A program made the position numbers and the translations under genes. Shown here one piece after another: positions 1-6,691 of a stretch of 31,226 nucleotides of DNA. How positions within the stretch are numbered: the first letter of the stretch is position 1; each line of letters begins with the position of its first letter. The DNA is from Clostridiales bacterium (GTDB lineage Bacteria > Bacillota > Clostridia > Oscillospirales > Oscillospiraceae): the NCBI GenBank assembly GCA_019422005.1, contig JAHZEF010000004.1, positions 1,150-32,375 of the forward strand. Direction: 5' to 3'. The notes below the pieces were generated by a model. That model was not told where the DNA came from. It saw nothing but the letters and a program-made list of their open reading frames with translations, and did not search any database.

Positions 1-483
1 GTCTGCTCGTTCAGCCCGGGCACGGCGCTGACCAACAACATCCGGACGGAACTGCTGGTGGCCGGGGCTGTCCGGGCCATGGGGGCAGACGCCGCACTGC
101 TGGTGGACTCCCTTCTGACCGGGGATCCCGCCTGGCTGTTCCGAACCATTCAGGTCTCCACCGCCGGCGGCCTCCAGCTGCATCTGCCCGGCCGGCGGGC
201 AGACTGGTCCGTGCTCGGCGTCCCGGTGATCTCCCTGGGCGTCCCGGCACTGATCTCCCTGTCCGCCCTCGCCCCCGGCCTGCTTCCCCGGGACGAAATG
301 CTCACCGGCATGCACATCCGCGACATCATCTCCGCCGCAGGCACCATCCTCTCCTATGCAATCCTGCGGGTATGCTGGCCCTCGCTGTCCAGGGCAGAGT
401 GCTTCATCTACTCCAAGCTCCACCGCGACCCGGTTCCATACAGCCCCGTCCTGCACCGGGAGCCCGCGGAGATTCATCACTGA
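1..483 (+). CDS. GPR-like (peptidase A25) spore protease, C-terminal part, truncated by window edge
   Basis: The frame is open from base 1 to a TGA at 481-483, so the 5' part lies outside the window and 160 residues are visible. The segment LGVPVISLGVPALIS resembles the LGVPVIAIGVPTVV stretch of GPR, the endopeptidase that degrades small acid-soluble spore proteins at germination. An upstream TIQ segment matches the GPR 'TIQ.SDTG' region. The end (LTGMHIRDIISAAGTILSYA) recalls the GPR C-terminal helix that precedes its 'INxALH' ending. The glycine-rich GSGVGN-type stretch expected between these blocks is not recognisable, so this may be a divergent or inactive paralogue. It suggests a spore-forming host. 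Gene 504-1337 follows 20 bp later and may be co-transcribed. Other A25-like or unknown families remain possible. Confidence 0.5.
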   Translation, partial: VCSFSPGTALTNNIRTELLVAGAVRAMGADAALLVDSLLTGDPAWLFRTIQVSTAGGLQLHLPGRRADWSVLGVPVISLGVPALISLSALAPGLLPRDEMLTGMHIRDIISAAGTILSYAILRVCWPSLSRAECFIYSKLHRDPVPYSPVLHREPAEIHH

Positions 484-503
484 GAAAAGGGAGGAATCCA
501 AAC

Positions 504-1337
504 ATGAAAACACATCCGACCACAGCCGCAGCCCTCCCGTTCGATACCTCGGCCCTGGAGGCGCAGTGCGGCCCCATCCGCTGCGCGGAGGCCGTCTGCC
601 CGGGCATATACCGGATTGCCGCGGGCAGCGGCGGGCCGGGGGCGTTCAGCGCGGAGTACCTCGTCGCGCTGGAAGGTTCCCCCGCCCTCTCCGCCCGGGC
701 CAGAGCCTGCGGTACGCCGCTGCCCGCGCCCCAAGGCGCCGTCCTTTACGCCCTGGAGGACTACTGCAATCCGGCGCGCCATGTGGCGGAATACGAGATC
801 CACCGGTATCTTGCTGCGCACGGCCTCCCCCTGCCCGCAGGATACGACCTGGCGGAGCAACTGGCCCGCGGGCAGGAGATCTGCCCGGACTACTTCGGCC
901 GGTTTCCCGTCCCCGCGCAGACGCCCTGGGGCGCCGTCCTGCGGTGGGACTGCATCTGGAACGGGCTTTTCTGGCTGGAGACGGCGGAGGCTGTCCGGTG
1001 CCTCGCCATCGCATACCCCCTCTGCGACCCGCTCACCGAACGGGCCCGCGCCTGCGCCATGACGGCCGGCCGGCAGGATCCCTGGGGATACCGGTTTTAC
1101 CGGTACGAGCTGAGCTGCATCCCCCTGTTTGAGCTGATGGAATACGGCGCGGCGCCCTGGCGGGACCGGTTCCGCCAGGCGGCGCTGAAAAACGCAATTC
1201 TGGAACACTTCCCCGACTATGCCGCATCGGACGCGGCGCGCAGCCCGGGGCGGCCGCAGGACGCGCGGCTCCTGCCAACGCCCGGCGCGGGCCTCGGCTT
1301 CTACCCGTTCTCCGAATGGCAGACCGCCGCGGGCTGA
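504..1337 (+). CDS. unrecognised 277-aa protein
   Basis: The start ATG at 504 is preceded by GGGAGG with a 9-nt spacer, which decides against longer in-frame extensions. I do not recognise the family. The protein has no signal peptide or clear membrane segment and is rich in aromatic residues in its middle. Short aromatic blocks include EYEIHRYLAAHG, LRWDCIWNGLFWLETAE and DPWGYRFYRYELSC, roughly residues 97-215. Several cysteines are scattered through the chain (for example in AVCPG, EICPDYF and ELSCIP) without a metal-binding spacing. The last 30 residues are Pro/Gly/Ala-rich and look disordered. It follows the GPR-like gene closely on the same strand, so a sporulation-linked role is possible, but that is inferred from position only. 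Confidence 0.7.
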   Translation: MKTHPTTAAALPFDTSALEAQCGPIRCAEAVCPGIYRIAAGSGGPGAFSAEYLVALEGSPALSARARACGTPLPAPQGAVLYALEDYCNPARHVAEYEIHRYLAAHGLPLPAGYDLAEQLARGQEICPDYFGRFPVPAQTPWGAVLRWDCIWNGLFWLETAEAVRCLAIAYPLCDPLTERARACAMTAGRQDPWGYRFYRYELSCIPLFELMEYGAAPWRDRFRQAALKNAILEHFPDYAASDAARSPGRPQDARLLPTPGAGLGFYPFSEWQTAAG

Positions 1338-1355
1338 CCCCTCCCGTCCCGGCAG

Positions 1356-1400
1356 AAAAACGCCCCCCGGCGCAGGCTGTGACGCCTGCGCCGGGGGGCG
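1356..1400 (-). terminator. intrinsic terminator of the glycolipid operon (possibly bidirectional)
   Basis: A perfect 17-bp GC stem (arms 1361-1377 and 1384-1400, 6-nt loop) is followed on the minus strand by five T (1356-1360). It lies 40 bp beyond the stop of the minus-strand gene at 1441. The plus-strand gene ending at 1337 converges on it, but that side lacks a T tract. Confidence 0.85.
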
Positions 1401-1440
1401 CAACCATATTCCGGGGCCGGGCGGCGGCTTCCGCCCCGGT

Positions 1441-2460
1441 TCAGGCGGCCGGCATGCGCCGCGGCCGCCGCTCCCAGACCCATCTGCAGAGCAGTGCGGC
1501 GCCGGTCAGCAAAACGAACAGGTAAAAGCTGATGCCGCGGCTGAGCAGCATGGCGCCGCCCAGCAGCTGCGACGGAAACAGCATCCGGAACGCCGCCAGG
1601 AAGCCGCCCTCTCCCACGCCCACAGCCCCCGGCAGCGGCAGCGCGCCCACCGAAAGGCTGACCATGGCCTGCAGCGCCGCCATGGCCGGAAGGCTCCAGC
1701 CGGAAAGCCCCAGCGCGCGGTGCACCCAGAACGGGACGCTATACAGCGCGGCCAGCTGCAGCGCCGTGGTCAGCAGCATGGAAACCAGCAGCCCCGGGCA
1801 GCTGCGGATCAGCGGGGCGCTCTCCGAAAACCGCTTCAGCTGCGTCTGCACGCCGGCCCAGAAGCGCGCGGCCCGCGGGCGGCGGCGCAGCCGATGCGCC
1901 ACACGGCAGCCCGCCCGTTCCGCCCAGGCCGGACGGAACACCGCCGCCAGAACGCCGGCCAGCAGCAGCAGGTTCAGGGCCGTCCCCGCCGCCGCCAGCA
2001 GCTGCATGGCCCCGGGGAGCTGCGCGAAAATCCCCCGGCTCAGCCAGAGGCCGGCCACGCCGAACACAGCCGTCACCGCCTGCCAGCAGGCCAGCTCCAG
2101 CAGCAGCACCAGCGCGCCGTGGGCCGGGTCGACGCCGTCCTTCCGCATATAGCAGATCTGCATCGGCTGGCCGCCGGTGGACGACGGCGTGATGGAGCTG
2201 AAGAAAAAGCCCGCCGCCGCATACTGCAGGCAGCGCAGCCGCCCGGGCCTGTGGCCCAGCCGCCGGAGCCCCCGGGCCGTGTTGCACGCGTCGCAGAGAA
2301 AGTACAGCCCCATGGCGCCCACAGCCGCGGCCAAAGCCTCCGGGCGCGCCCCGGCCAGCGCCGCCCGAAGCTCCCCCAGGGACACCGTGCGGAATACAAA
2401 ATACCAGACGGCCGCGCCCAGCCCCAGAAGCAGCGCCCCGTCCCGGGCCGCCCGCTTCAT
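1441..2460 (-). CDS. YbhN/AglD-like integral membrane protein (LPG synthase TM-domain family, UPF0104)
   Basis: This is a 339-aa polytopic membrane protein. The start ATG overlaps the stop of the upstream glycosyltransferase in an ATGA junction (2457-2460), indicating translational coupling. About seven to eight hydrophobic segments are visible. The early ITPSSTGGQPMQ motif and the late GALPLPGAVGVGEGG motif are hallmarks of the lysylphosphatidylglycerol synthase TM-region/flippase superfamily. The length matches stand-alone members that lack the MprF catalytic domain. Relatives are thought to move or handle lipids. Pairing with a diacylglycerol glycosyltransferase suggests glycolipid or lipoteichoic-acid anchor handling, an inference from context. 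The residues following the start are basic (KRAAR), as expected for a cytoplasmic N terminus. Confidence 0.82.
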   Translation of the reverse strand: MKRAARDGALLLGLGAAVWYFVFRTVSLGELRAALAGARPEALAAAVGAMGLYFLCDACNTARGLRRLGHRPGRLRCLQYAAAGFFFSSITPSSTGGQPMQICYMRKDGVDPAHGALVLLLELACWQAVTAVFGVAGLWLSRGIFAQLPGAMQLLAAAGTALNLLLLAGVLAAVFRPAWAERAGCRVAHRLRRRPRAARFWAGVQTQLKRFSESAPLIRSCPGLLVSMLLTTALQLAALYSVPFWVHRALGLSGWSLPAMAALQAMVSLSVGALPLPGAVGVGEGGFLAAFRMLFPSQLLGGAMLLSRGISFYLFVLLTGAALLCRWVWERRPRRMPAA

Positions 2461-3572
2461 CCGCAGTGCGCCGCGGCGGCCGGAAGATAGCGCAGCGGCG
2501 AGGTGGGGGCCCACCGGCTCCGGATCTGCCGCATATTGCGCCGCATCTGTTCCAGCAGCTGCGGCCGGCGCAGCAGCGCCGTCACATCGTTGACCGCCAC
2601 GCCGCTGTCCTTCTGCCAGCCAACCCAGCCCAGCCCCTGGCGCTCGATGAAGCGGGCGTTGCCCGTTTCCTGTACCAGAAACGGCCGCAGCACATACAGC
2701 GGCGTCTGGGCATAGATGGCTTCAAACGTGGTGATCCCGCCCGACTTGGTGATGACCAGATCCGCCCGGCCCATATACTGCTCCACCCGATCCGTATATC
2801 CCACGGCCTCCACCTGCGGAAACCGCTCCCGGACCCGCCGCAGCAGCGCCTCGTTGCGCCCTGCAATCACCGTCACGTGCAGCGACGCGTCGCGCCCCAG
2901 CGCCTCCAGCAGCGCGTCGGCCTCCGGAATCAGCCCCAGGCCGCCTCCCATAATCAGAACATGGCGGCCCTCCCGGCGGCCCTGCGGCAGCCGGCGGAAA
3001 CTCTGCCGGACCGGAATCCCGCTGACCACAATGCGGTCCCGGCCGACGCCCCGCGCCGCCAGCGCCTCCCGCGTCTCGTCGGACGCGGCGAAATACAGGT
3101 CTGTCTCCGGGGCGATCCACTCCTCGTGAACTGTGACGTCCGTCACATAGGTATACAGCGGGATCCGGCTGTTCCGCTGCCGCTTGTACGCCGAGAGGTA
3201 CTGGGAGCAGACCGGCATGGTCGCAATCAGCAGATCCGCGCCCTCCAGCAGCGCATCCAGCTTTTTGATCACCGGCTTCTGCAGCGGCGCCCCCAGCCGC
3301 GTCCCCACGGCGCGGTTGAGCAGGTTGTACACCCAGGAGCACCGCTTGACCAGGAACCCGAACGCATCATAGATCCGGCCGCTGAGCTCCGGGAACAAAT
3401 AGTCCATCACATCCACAACCTGAACCCGGCACGCCGGCCGCTCCTCCAGGATTTCCTGGCGCAGCGCTTCGGCCGCCGCGCAATGGCCCATGCCGAACCG
3501 CCCTGTAAAAATCACCACGCGCAGGGCCTGCCCCGCCTGCGGCGCCGGCAGCTGCATCTGTCTTTTGTTCAT
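2457..3572 (-). CDS. MGDG synthase/UgtP-like diacylglycerol glycosyltransferase (GT28 type)
   Basis: A 371-aa cytoplasmic or membrane-associated glycosyltransferase. The family transfers a hexose from a UDP-sugar to diacylglycerol, making glycolipids for the membrane and lipoteichoic-acid anchors. The N-terminal GRFGMGH motif (residues 24-30) followed by AAAEAL is the acceptor-side signature of MGDG synthase/UgtP proteins. The C-terminal ITKSGGITTFEA block (around residue 275) is the GT28 sugar-nucleotide binding signature. I chose the ATG at 3572 because GGAGG lies 9 nt upstream. An in-frame ATG at 3596 has no good ribosome binding site. It is the first gene of a two-gene operon with the YbhN-like protein and is preceded by a promoter covered by a palindrome (3698-3733). 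Sugar and product cannot be read from sequence. Confidence 0.85.
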   Translation of the reverse strand: MNKRQMQLPAPQAGQALRVVIFTGRFGMGHCAAAEALRQEILEERPACRVQVVDVMDYLFPELSGRIYDAFGFLVKRCSWVYNLLNRAVGTRLGAPLQKPVIKKLDALLEGADLLIATMPVCSQYLSAYKRQRNSRIPLYTYVTDVTVHEEWIAPETDLYFAASDETREALAARGVGRDRIVVSGIPVRQSFRRLPQGRREGRHVLIMGGGLGLIPEADALLEALGRDASLHVTVIAGRNEALLRRVRERFPQVEAVGYTDRVEQYMGRADLVITKSGGITTFEAIYAQTPLYVLRPFLVQETGNARFIERQGLGWVGWQKDSGVAVNDVTALLRRPQLLEQMRRNMRQIRSRWAPTSPLRYLPAAAAHCG

Positions 3573-3697
3573 TGTTCCGTCCCTCCATCGCTCCATATCG
3601 CACCTTTATTGTACCAGCAGCGCTGTTTAAGAGAAAAGGCGGCAAATGGTTAAGCTTTTTTTAAATTTCGGTATCGTCCGTCTGTCGGACACCTTTA

Positions 3698-3733
3698 TGT
3701 ATTATTGTATTAATTACATAATACAATAATACA
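3698..3733. promoter_or_regulatory. perfect AT-rich palindrome, probable repressor operator
   Basis: Two perfect 15-bp arms (3698-3712 and 3719-3733, arm sequence TGTATTATTGTATTA) are separated by 6 bp. The palindrome is very AT-rich in a GC-rich chromosome. It covers the -10 element and expected transcription start of the glycosyltransferase promoter, the usual place for a repressor of the TetR, GntR or MarR type. The regulator is not encoded nearby, and I cannot name it. Confidence 0.7.
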
Positions 3734-3753
3734 CGAATCCTTCCATTTGTCAA
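3726..3753 (-). promoter_or_regulatory. sigma-A-type promoter of the glycolipid operon
   Basis: A consensus TTGACA (3748-3753) is separated by 16 bp from TATTAT (3726-3731), reading left toward the gene at 3572. The leader is about 145 nt. The -10 box lies inside the palindrome 3698-3733. Confidence 0.75.
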
Positions 3754-3764
3754 GCCCTGGCCGC

Positions 3765-3793
3765 AAAAAAACCCTGCCGCCGCAGCGGCAGGG
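3765..3793 (-). terminator. intrinsic terminator of the ATP synthase operon
   Basis: A perfect 9-bp stem (arms 3772-3780 and 3785-3793, 4-nt loop) is followed on the minus strand by seven T (3765-3771). It lies about 185 bp beyond the atpC stop and just before the promoter of the next operon. Between atpC and this site I see no gene, only GC-rich sequence and the palindrome at 3942-3975. Confidence 0.9.
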
Positions 3794-3941
3794 CCGGGTA
3801 TTTCAAACAGGGCGGGCGGCTTCTTCGGGGAGGTGCGCAGGGCGCGGCTTTGCAGCGGCAGGCGGGCATCACCCCGGCCGCCACAGGGGGGACGGGCTGC
3901 CCATGGCCGCCCCCGGGCGGCCGGATGCGCGCGGCAGGCCG

Positions 3942-3975
3942 CGAGGCCGGCAGCCCTGCAGGGCTGCCGGCCTCG
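3942..3975. repeat. 34-bp perfect GC palindrome just after atpC
   Basis: Bases 3942-3958 are the exact reverse complement of 3959-3975, with no spacer. The palindrome starts 3 bp downstream of the atpC stop. There is no T tract, so it is not a standard terminator. It could protect the 3' end of the mRNA or cause pausing. Confidence 0.7.
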
Positions 3976-3978
3976 GCG

Positions 3979-4398
3979 TCAATCCAGGTTCATCTGATTC
4001 CGGCTGTTGCGCAGGCGGGCCATGGCCCGGGCCAGCATGATCTGGTTGGCCCGGAACTGCGCCTGGCTGTGGCTCTGGCGCAGCGCCTCCTCCGCCTGCA
4101 GCCGGGCGCGCTCGGCGCGCATCCGGTCCACATCCTCGGGCCATTCGCAGGTCTGCGCAAACAGGACCGTCCCGTGGGGCGCCACTTCCATATAGCCCTC
4201 GGAGTTCACCGCCTCACGCCACCGTCCGTCCTGCTTGATTTTCAGCGTGCCGGGGCGGAGAACCACAAGCATGGGCGCATGGTCCTTGAGGATGGTCCAC
4301 TCCCCGTCGTCCGCCGTAAAGGTCAGCGCTTCAATCTCGCCGGAAAAAAAGCTGTGTTCCGGCGTCAGGATTTCAAAGGGGAACGTGCTCTCAGCCAT
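3979..4398 (-). CDS. atpC: ATP synthase F1 subunit epsilon
   Basis: A 139-aa subunit of the central stalk that couples the c-ring to gamma and can inhibit ATP hydrolysis. The N-terminal beta-sandwich domain (about residues 1-85) shows the family pattern FEILTPEHSFFSGEIEALTF and the ILKDHAPMLVVLRPG block. The C terminus (about 90-135) is a helical hairpin rich in Arg, Ala and Gln. Its ATG at 4398 overlaps the beta stop codon by 8 bp, giving translational coupling. It is the last gene of the operon. The length is normal for the family. Confidence 0.93.
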   Translation of the reverse strand: MAESTFPFEILTPEHSFFSGEIEALTFTADDGEWTILKDHAPMLVVLRPGTLKIKQDGRWREAVNSEGYMEVAPHGTVLFAQTCEWPEDVDRMRAERARLQAEEALRQSHSQAQFRANQIMLARAMARLRNSRNQMNLD

Positions 4399-5788
4399 TC
4401 TTCTGCATCTCCTTCGCCTTCCCGATGGCTTCGTCGATGTCGCCCACCATGGAAAACGCCGACTCCGGCAGATCGTCCACCTCGCCGTCCACAATGGTTT
4501 TGAAGCTGCGGATGGTATCCTTCAGCGGAACAAAACGCCCCGGCTTGCCGGTAAACGTCTCGGCCACGTTCATGGGCTGGGACAGGAACTGCTGCACCTT
4601 CCTGGCCCGGTAAACAATCCGCCGGTCCTCCTCGCTGAGCTCGTCCATGCCCAGAATGGCAATGATGTCCTTCAGCTCGTTGTAGCGCTGCAGGCACTCC
4701 TGTACCCGGCGCGCCACCTCGTAGTGCTCCTGCCCGACAATGGCCGGATCCAGAATGCGGGAATTGGATTCCAGCGGGCTGACCGCCGGATAGATCCCCA
4801 TCTCCGCAATATGGCGCGACAGCACCGTGGTGGCGTCCAGATGGGAGAAGATCGTGGCGGGCGCGGGGTCGGTCAGGTCGTCCGCCGGAACATAGATGGC
4901 CTGCACCGAGGTAATGGAGCCGTTCCGCGTGGAGGTAATCCGCTCCTCCAGCGCGCCCAGCTCCTCCGCCAGCGTGGGCTGGTAGCCCACGGCCGAGGGC
5001 ATGCGCCCCAGCATGGCAGACACCTCGTTGCCCGCCTGGACATACCGGAAAATGTTGTCGATGAACAGCAGCACATCCTGGTTCATCTGGTCGCGGAAGT
5101 ACTCGGCCATGGTCAGGCCGGTCATGGCCACGCGCATCCGGGATCCCGGCGGTTCGTTCATCTGGCCGAACGCCATGGCGGTTTTGGTGATGGCGCCGGA
5201 AGCGTTCATATCATGGATGAGGTCATTGCCTTCGCGGCTGCGCTCGCCGACGCCGGTGAATACCGAATAGCCGCCGTGCTGCTTGGCAATGTTGTAGATC
5301 AGCTCCATGATCAGCACGGTCTTGCCCACGCCGGCGCCGCCGAACAGGCCGATTTTGCCGCCTTTGGCATAGGGCGTCAGCAGGTCGATCACTTTGATGC
5401 CGGTTTCAAAAAATTCGGTTTTGGGGCTCAGGTCGTCAAACACCGGCGCGGGGCGGTAAATCCCCCACCGTTCGCCGGTGAACGCGGGGCCGTTGTCGAT
5501 GGGATTTCCCAGCACATCCACCACGCGCCCCAGCGTCTGCTCCCCCACCGGCACCTGGATGCAGCGGTGGGTATTCTCCACCCGCATTCCGCAGCTGAGG
5601 CCGTAGGTGGATTCCAGCGCCACGCAGCGGCACTCCCCCGGCCCGGTATGCGACGCCACCTCCAGATGCACGCCGCTCTCCGTCACCAGGAGATCGTGGA
5701 GGCGGTACTCCTCGCCGCCGGGATACTGTACGGTCAGAACGGGGCCGCTGATTTTCGAAATGACTGCTTCGTGAAGCTCCCGCTCCAT
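4391..5788 (-). CDS. atpD: ATP synthase F1 subunit beta (internal start within the gamma-beta frame)
   Basis: A 465-aa catalytic subunit and a full-length match to the family. Walker A is GGAGVGKT (residues 150-157). The catalytic Glu is in GERSREG (E182). FIDNIFRYVQAG, the nucleotide-site block ADDLTDPAPAT and the DELSEED lever motif are all present. The start ATG at 5788 has an excellent ribosome binding site, AAGGAGG with an 8-nt spacer (5797-5803). Beta can therefore be made on its own even though the upstream gamma frame runs into it without a stop. Three beta per gamma are needed, so independent initiation is expected. No catalytic residue appears to be missing. Confidence 0.92.
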   Translation of the reverse strand: MERELHEAVISKISGPVLTVQYPGGEEYRLHDLLVTESGVHLEVASHTGPGECRCVALESTYGLSCGMRVENTHRCIQVPVGEQTLGRVVDVLGNPIDNGPAFTGERWGIYRPAPVFDDLSPKTEFFETGIKVIDLLTPYAKGGKIGLFGGAGVGKTVLIMELIYNIAKQHGGYSVFTGVGERSREGNDLIHDMNASGAITKTAMAFGQMNEPPGSRMRVAMTGLTMAEYFRDQMNQDVLLFIDNIFRYVQAGNEVSAMLGRMPSAVGYQPTLAEELGALEERITSTRNGSITSVQAIYVPADDLTDPAPATIFSHLDATTVLSRHIAEMGIYPAVSPLESNSRILDPAIVGQEHYEVARRVQECLQRYNELKDIIAILGMDELSEEDRRIVYRARKVQQFLSQPMNVAETFTGKPGRFVPLKDTIRSFKTIVDGEVDDLPESAFSMVGDIDEAIGKAKEMQKNG

Positions 5789-6688
5789 GGGCGGCGCCTC
5801 CTTCTCTTGTGATTCGTCTTCCTCGATGGCGGCGCCGCTGCCGCTGATCTCGGCAATCTCGTTGGTAATCTGCGTCTGCCGGGCCATGTTCAGATCCAGG
5901 CTCAGGTGCTTGAGCAGCTCGTCGGCATTCTTGGTAGCGCTCTGCATGGCGTTCATCCGCGCATAATGCTCGGCGGCGTAGGACTGCACCAGCGTGTCGA
6001 ACAGCCGGGAAATGATGAACTGGGGCACCAGCTGGTCAAAGACCTCCTGGGGCGACGGGTTGTAGATGACCTCATGCAGATCCTCCGACGCCTGAACCTG
6101 CTGAAAATCCGTCAGCCGGATCGGCAGGAGCCGCGCCCGGCGCGGCCGGTTGACCGGATGGCCGTCTTCGCCGGCATAGAGCGTGTAGAACACATAGATC
6201 TCATCGGTCTGGTTCAGGTCGAAAAACTCCATGACCGGCAGCGCCAGCTGCGTCGCGTTGTACAGCGACGGGTTCTGCGCCACGCCCGGCGCTTCAAACT
6301 CCGGCTCAATGCCGCGCTTGCGGAAAAACTGCGTGGCGATCATGCCGACCGTGACCACATAGCAGCCGGGATGCTCCCGGATCTCTTCATAGGCCAGATT
6401 CAGCACATTGGAGTTGTAGCTTCCCGCCATTTCCTTATCGCCCGCGATGACGATATAGGTGCGGCGGCGGCCGCGGTGGTGCTGCAGATACGGATGGTCC
6501 ACCGCCTGGGACGATTCCAGGATATCCTTCATCGCCGACTGCAGCCGGCGGTAATACGTGTTATTGTACGGGATATGAACCGCAAATTTTTTCATCCGGG
6601 CAGAGGAAACCATCTGCATGGCGCTGGTGATTTTCCGCGTCTGCCCCACTGCGCTGATATGGTGCCGGATCTCGCTGACACTCTGCAT
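4391..6688 (-). CDS. atpG: ATP synthase subunit gamma fused in frame to beta (gamma part 5789-6688)
   Basis: One uninterrupted 765-codon frame. Codons 1-300 are gamma, the rotor shaft, and codons 301-765 are beta. The gamma part has the N-terminal helix ITSAMQMVSSARMKK, the central AGDKEMAGSYNSN block and the C-terminal helix RQTQITNEIAEISGSGAAI, where gamma proteins normally end. It continues through an acidic linker (EEDESQEKEAPP) into the beta start. Codon TCA at 5810-5812 would be a stop (TAA or TGA) after one base change at 5811. Gamma starts at 6688, 3 nt after the atpA stop, with GGGAGG upstream. Gamma rotates inside alpha3beta3, so a true fusion is mechanically surprising. A recent stop loss, a real tolerated tail fusion or a sequencing error are all possible. 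Confidence 0.85.
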   Translation of the reverse strand: MQSVSEIRHHISAVGQTRKITSAMQMVSSARMKKFAVHIPYNNTYYRRLQSAMKDILESSQAVDHPYLQHHRGRRRTYIVIAGDKEMAGSYNSNVLNLAYEEIREHPGCYVVTVGMIATQFFRKRGIEPEFEAPGVAQNPSLYNATQLALPVMEFFDLNQTDEIYVFYTLYAGEDGHPVNRPRRARLLPIRLTDFQQVQASEDLHEVIYNPSPQEVFDQLVPQFIISRLFDTLVQSYAAEHYARMNAMQSATKNADELLKHLSLDLNMARQTQITNEIAEISGSGAAIEEDESQEKEAPPMERELHEAVISKISGPVLTVQYPGGEEYRLHDLLVTESGVHLEVASHTGPGECRCVALESTYGLSCGMRVENTHRCIQVPVGEQTLGRVVDVLGNPIDNGPAFTGERWGIYRPAPVFDDLSPKTEFFETGIKVIDLLTPYAKGGKIGLFGGAGVGKTVLIMELIYNIAKQHGGYSVFTGVGERSREGNDLIHDMNASGAITKTAMAFGQMNEPPGSRMRVAMTGLTMAEYFRDQMNQDVLLFIDNIFRYVQAGNEVSAMLGRMPSAVGYQPTLAEELGALEERITSTRNGSITSVQAIYVPADDLTDPAPATIFSHLDATTVLSRHIAEMGIYPAVSPLESNSRILDPAIVGQEHYEVARRVQECLQRYNELKDIIAILGMDELSEEDRRIVYRARKVQQFLSQPMNVAETFTGKPGRFVPLKDTIRSFKTIVDGEVDDLPESAFSMVGDIDEAIGKAKEMQKNG
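5797..5803 (-). promoter_or_regulatory. internal ribosome binding site for atpD
   Basis: AAGGAGG with an 8-nt spacer to the ATG at 5788, inside the gamma-beta linker. It supports independent beta translation and marks the boundary between the two proteins. Confidence 0.85.
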
Positions 6689-6691
6689 GGC

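Noticed and set aside
3572..3596. Upstream ATG (3596) for the glycosyltransferase
   Set aside because: Poor ribosome binding site. The ATG at 3572 has GGAGG at 9 nt and gives a normal-length protein.
2466..3653. Plus-strand frame of 395 codons over the glycosyltransferase
   Set aside because: Mirrors a gene with clear GT28 motifs. Its composition is Arg/Pro/Gln-rich and without motifs.
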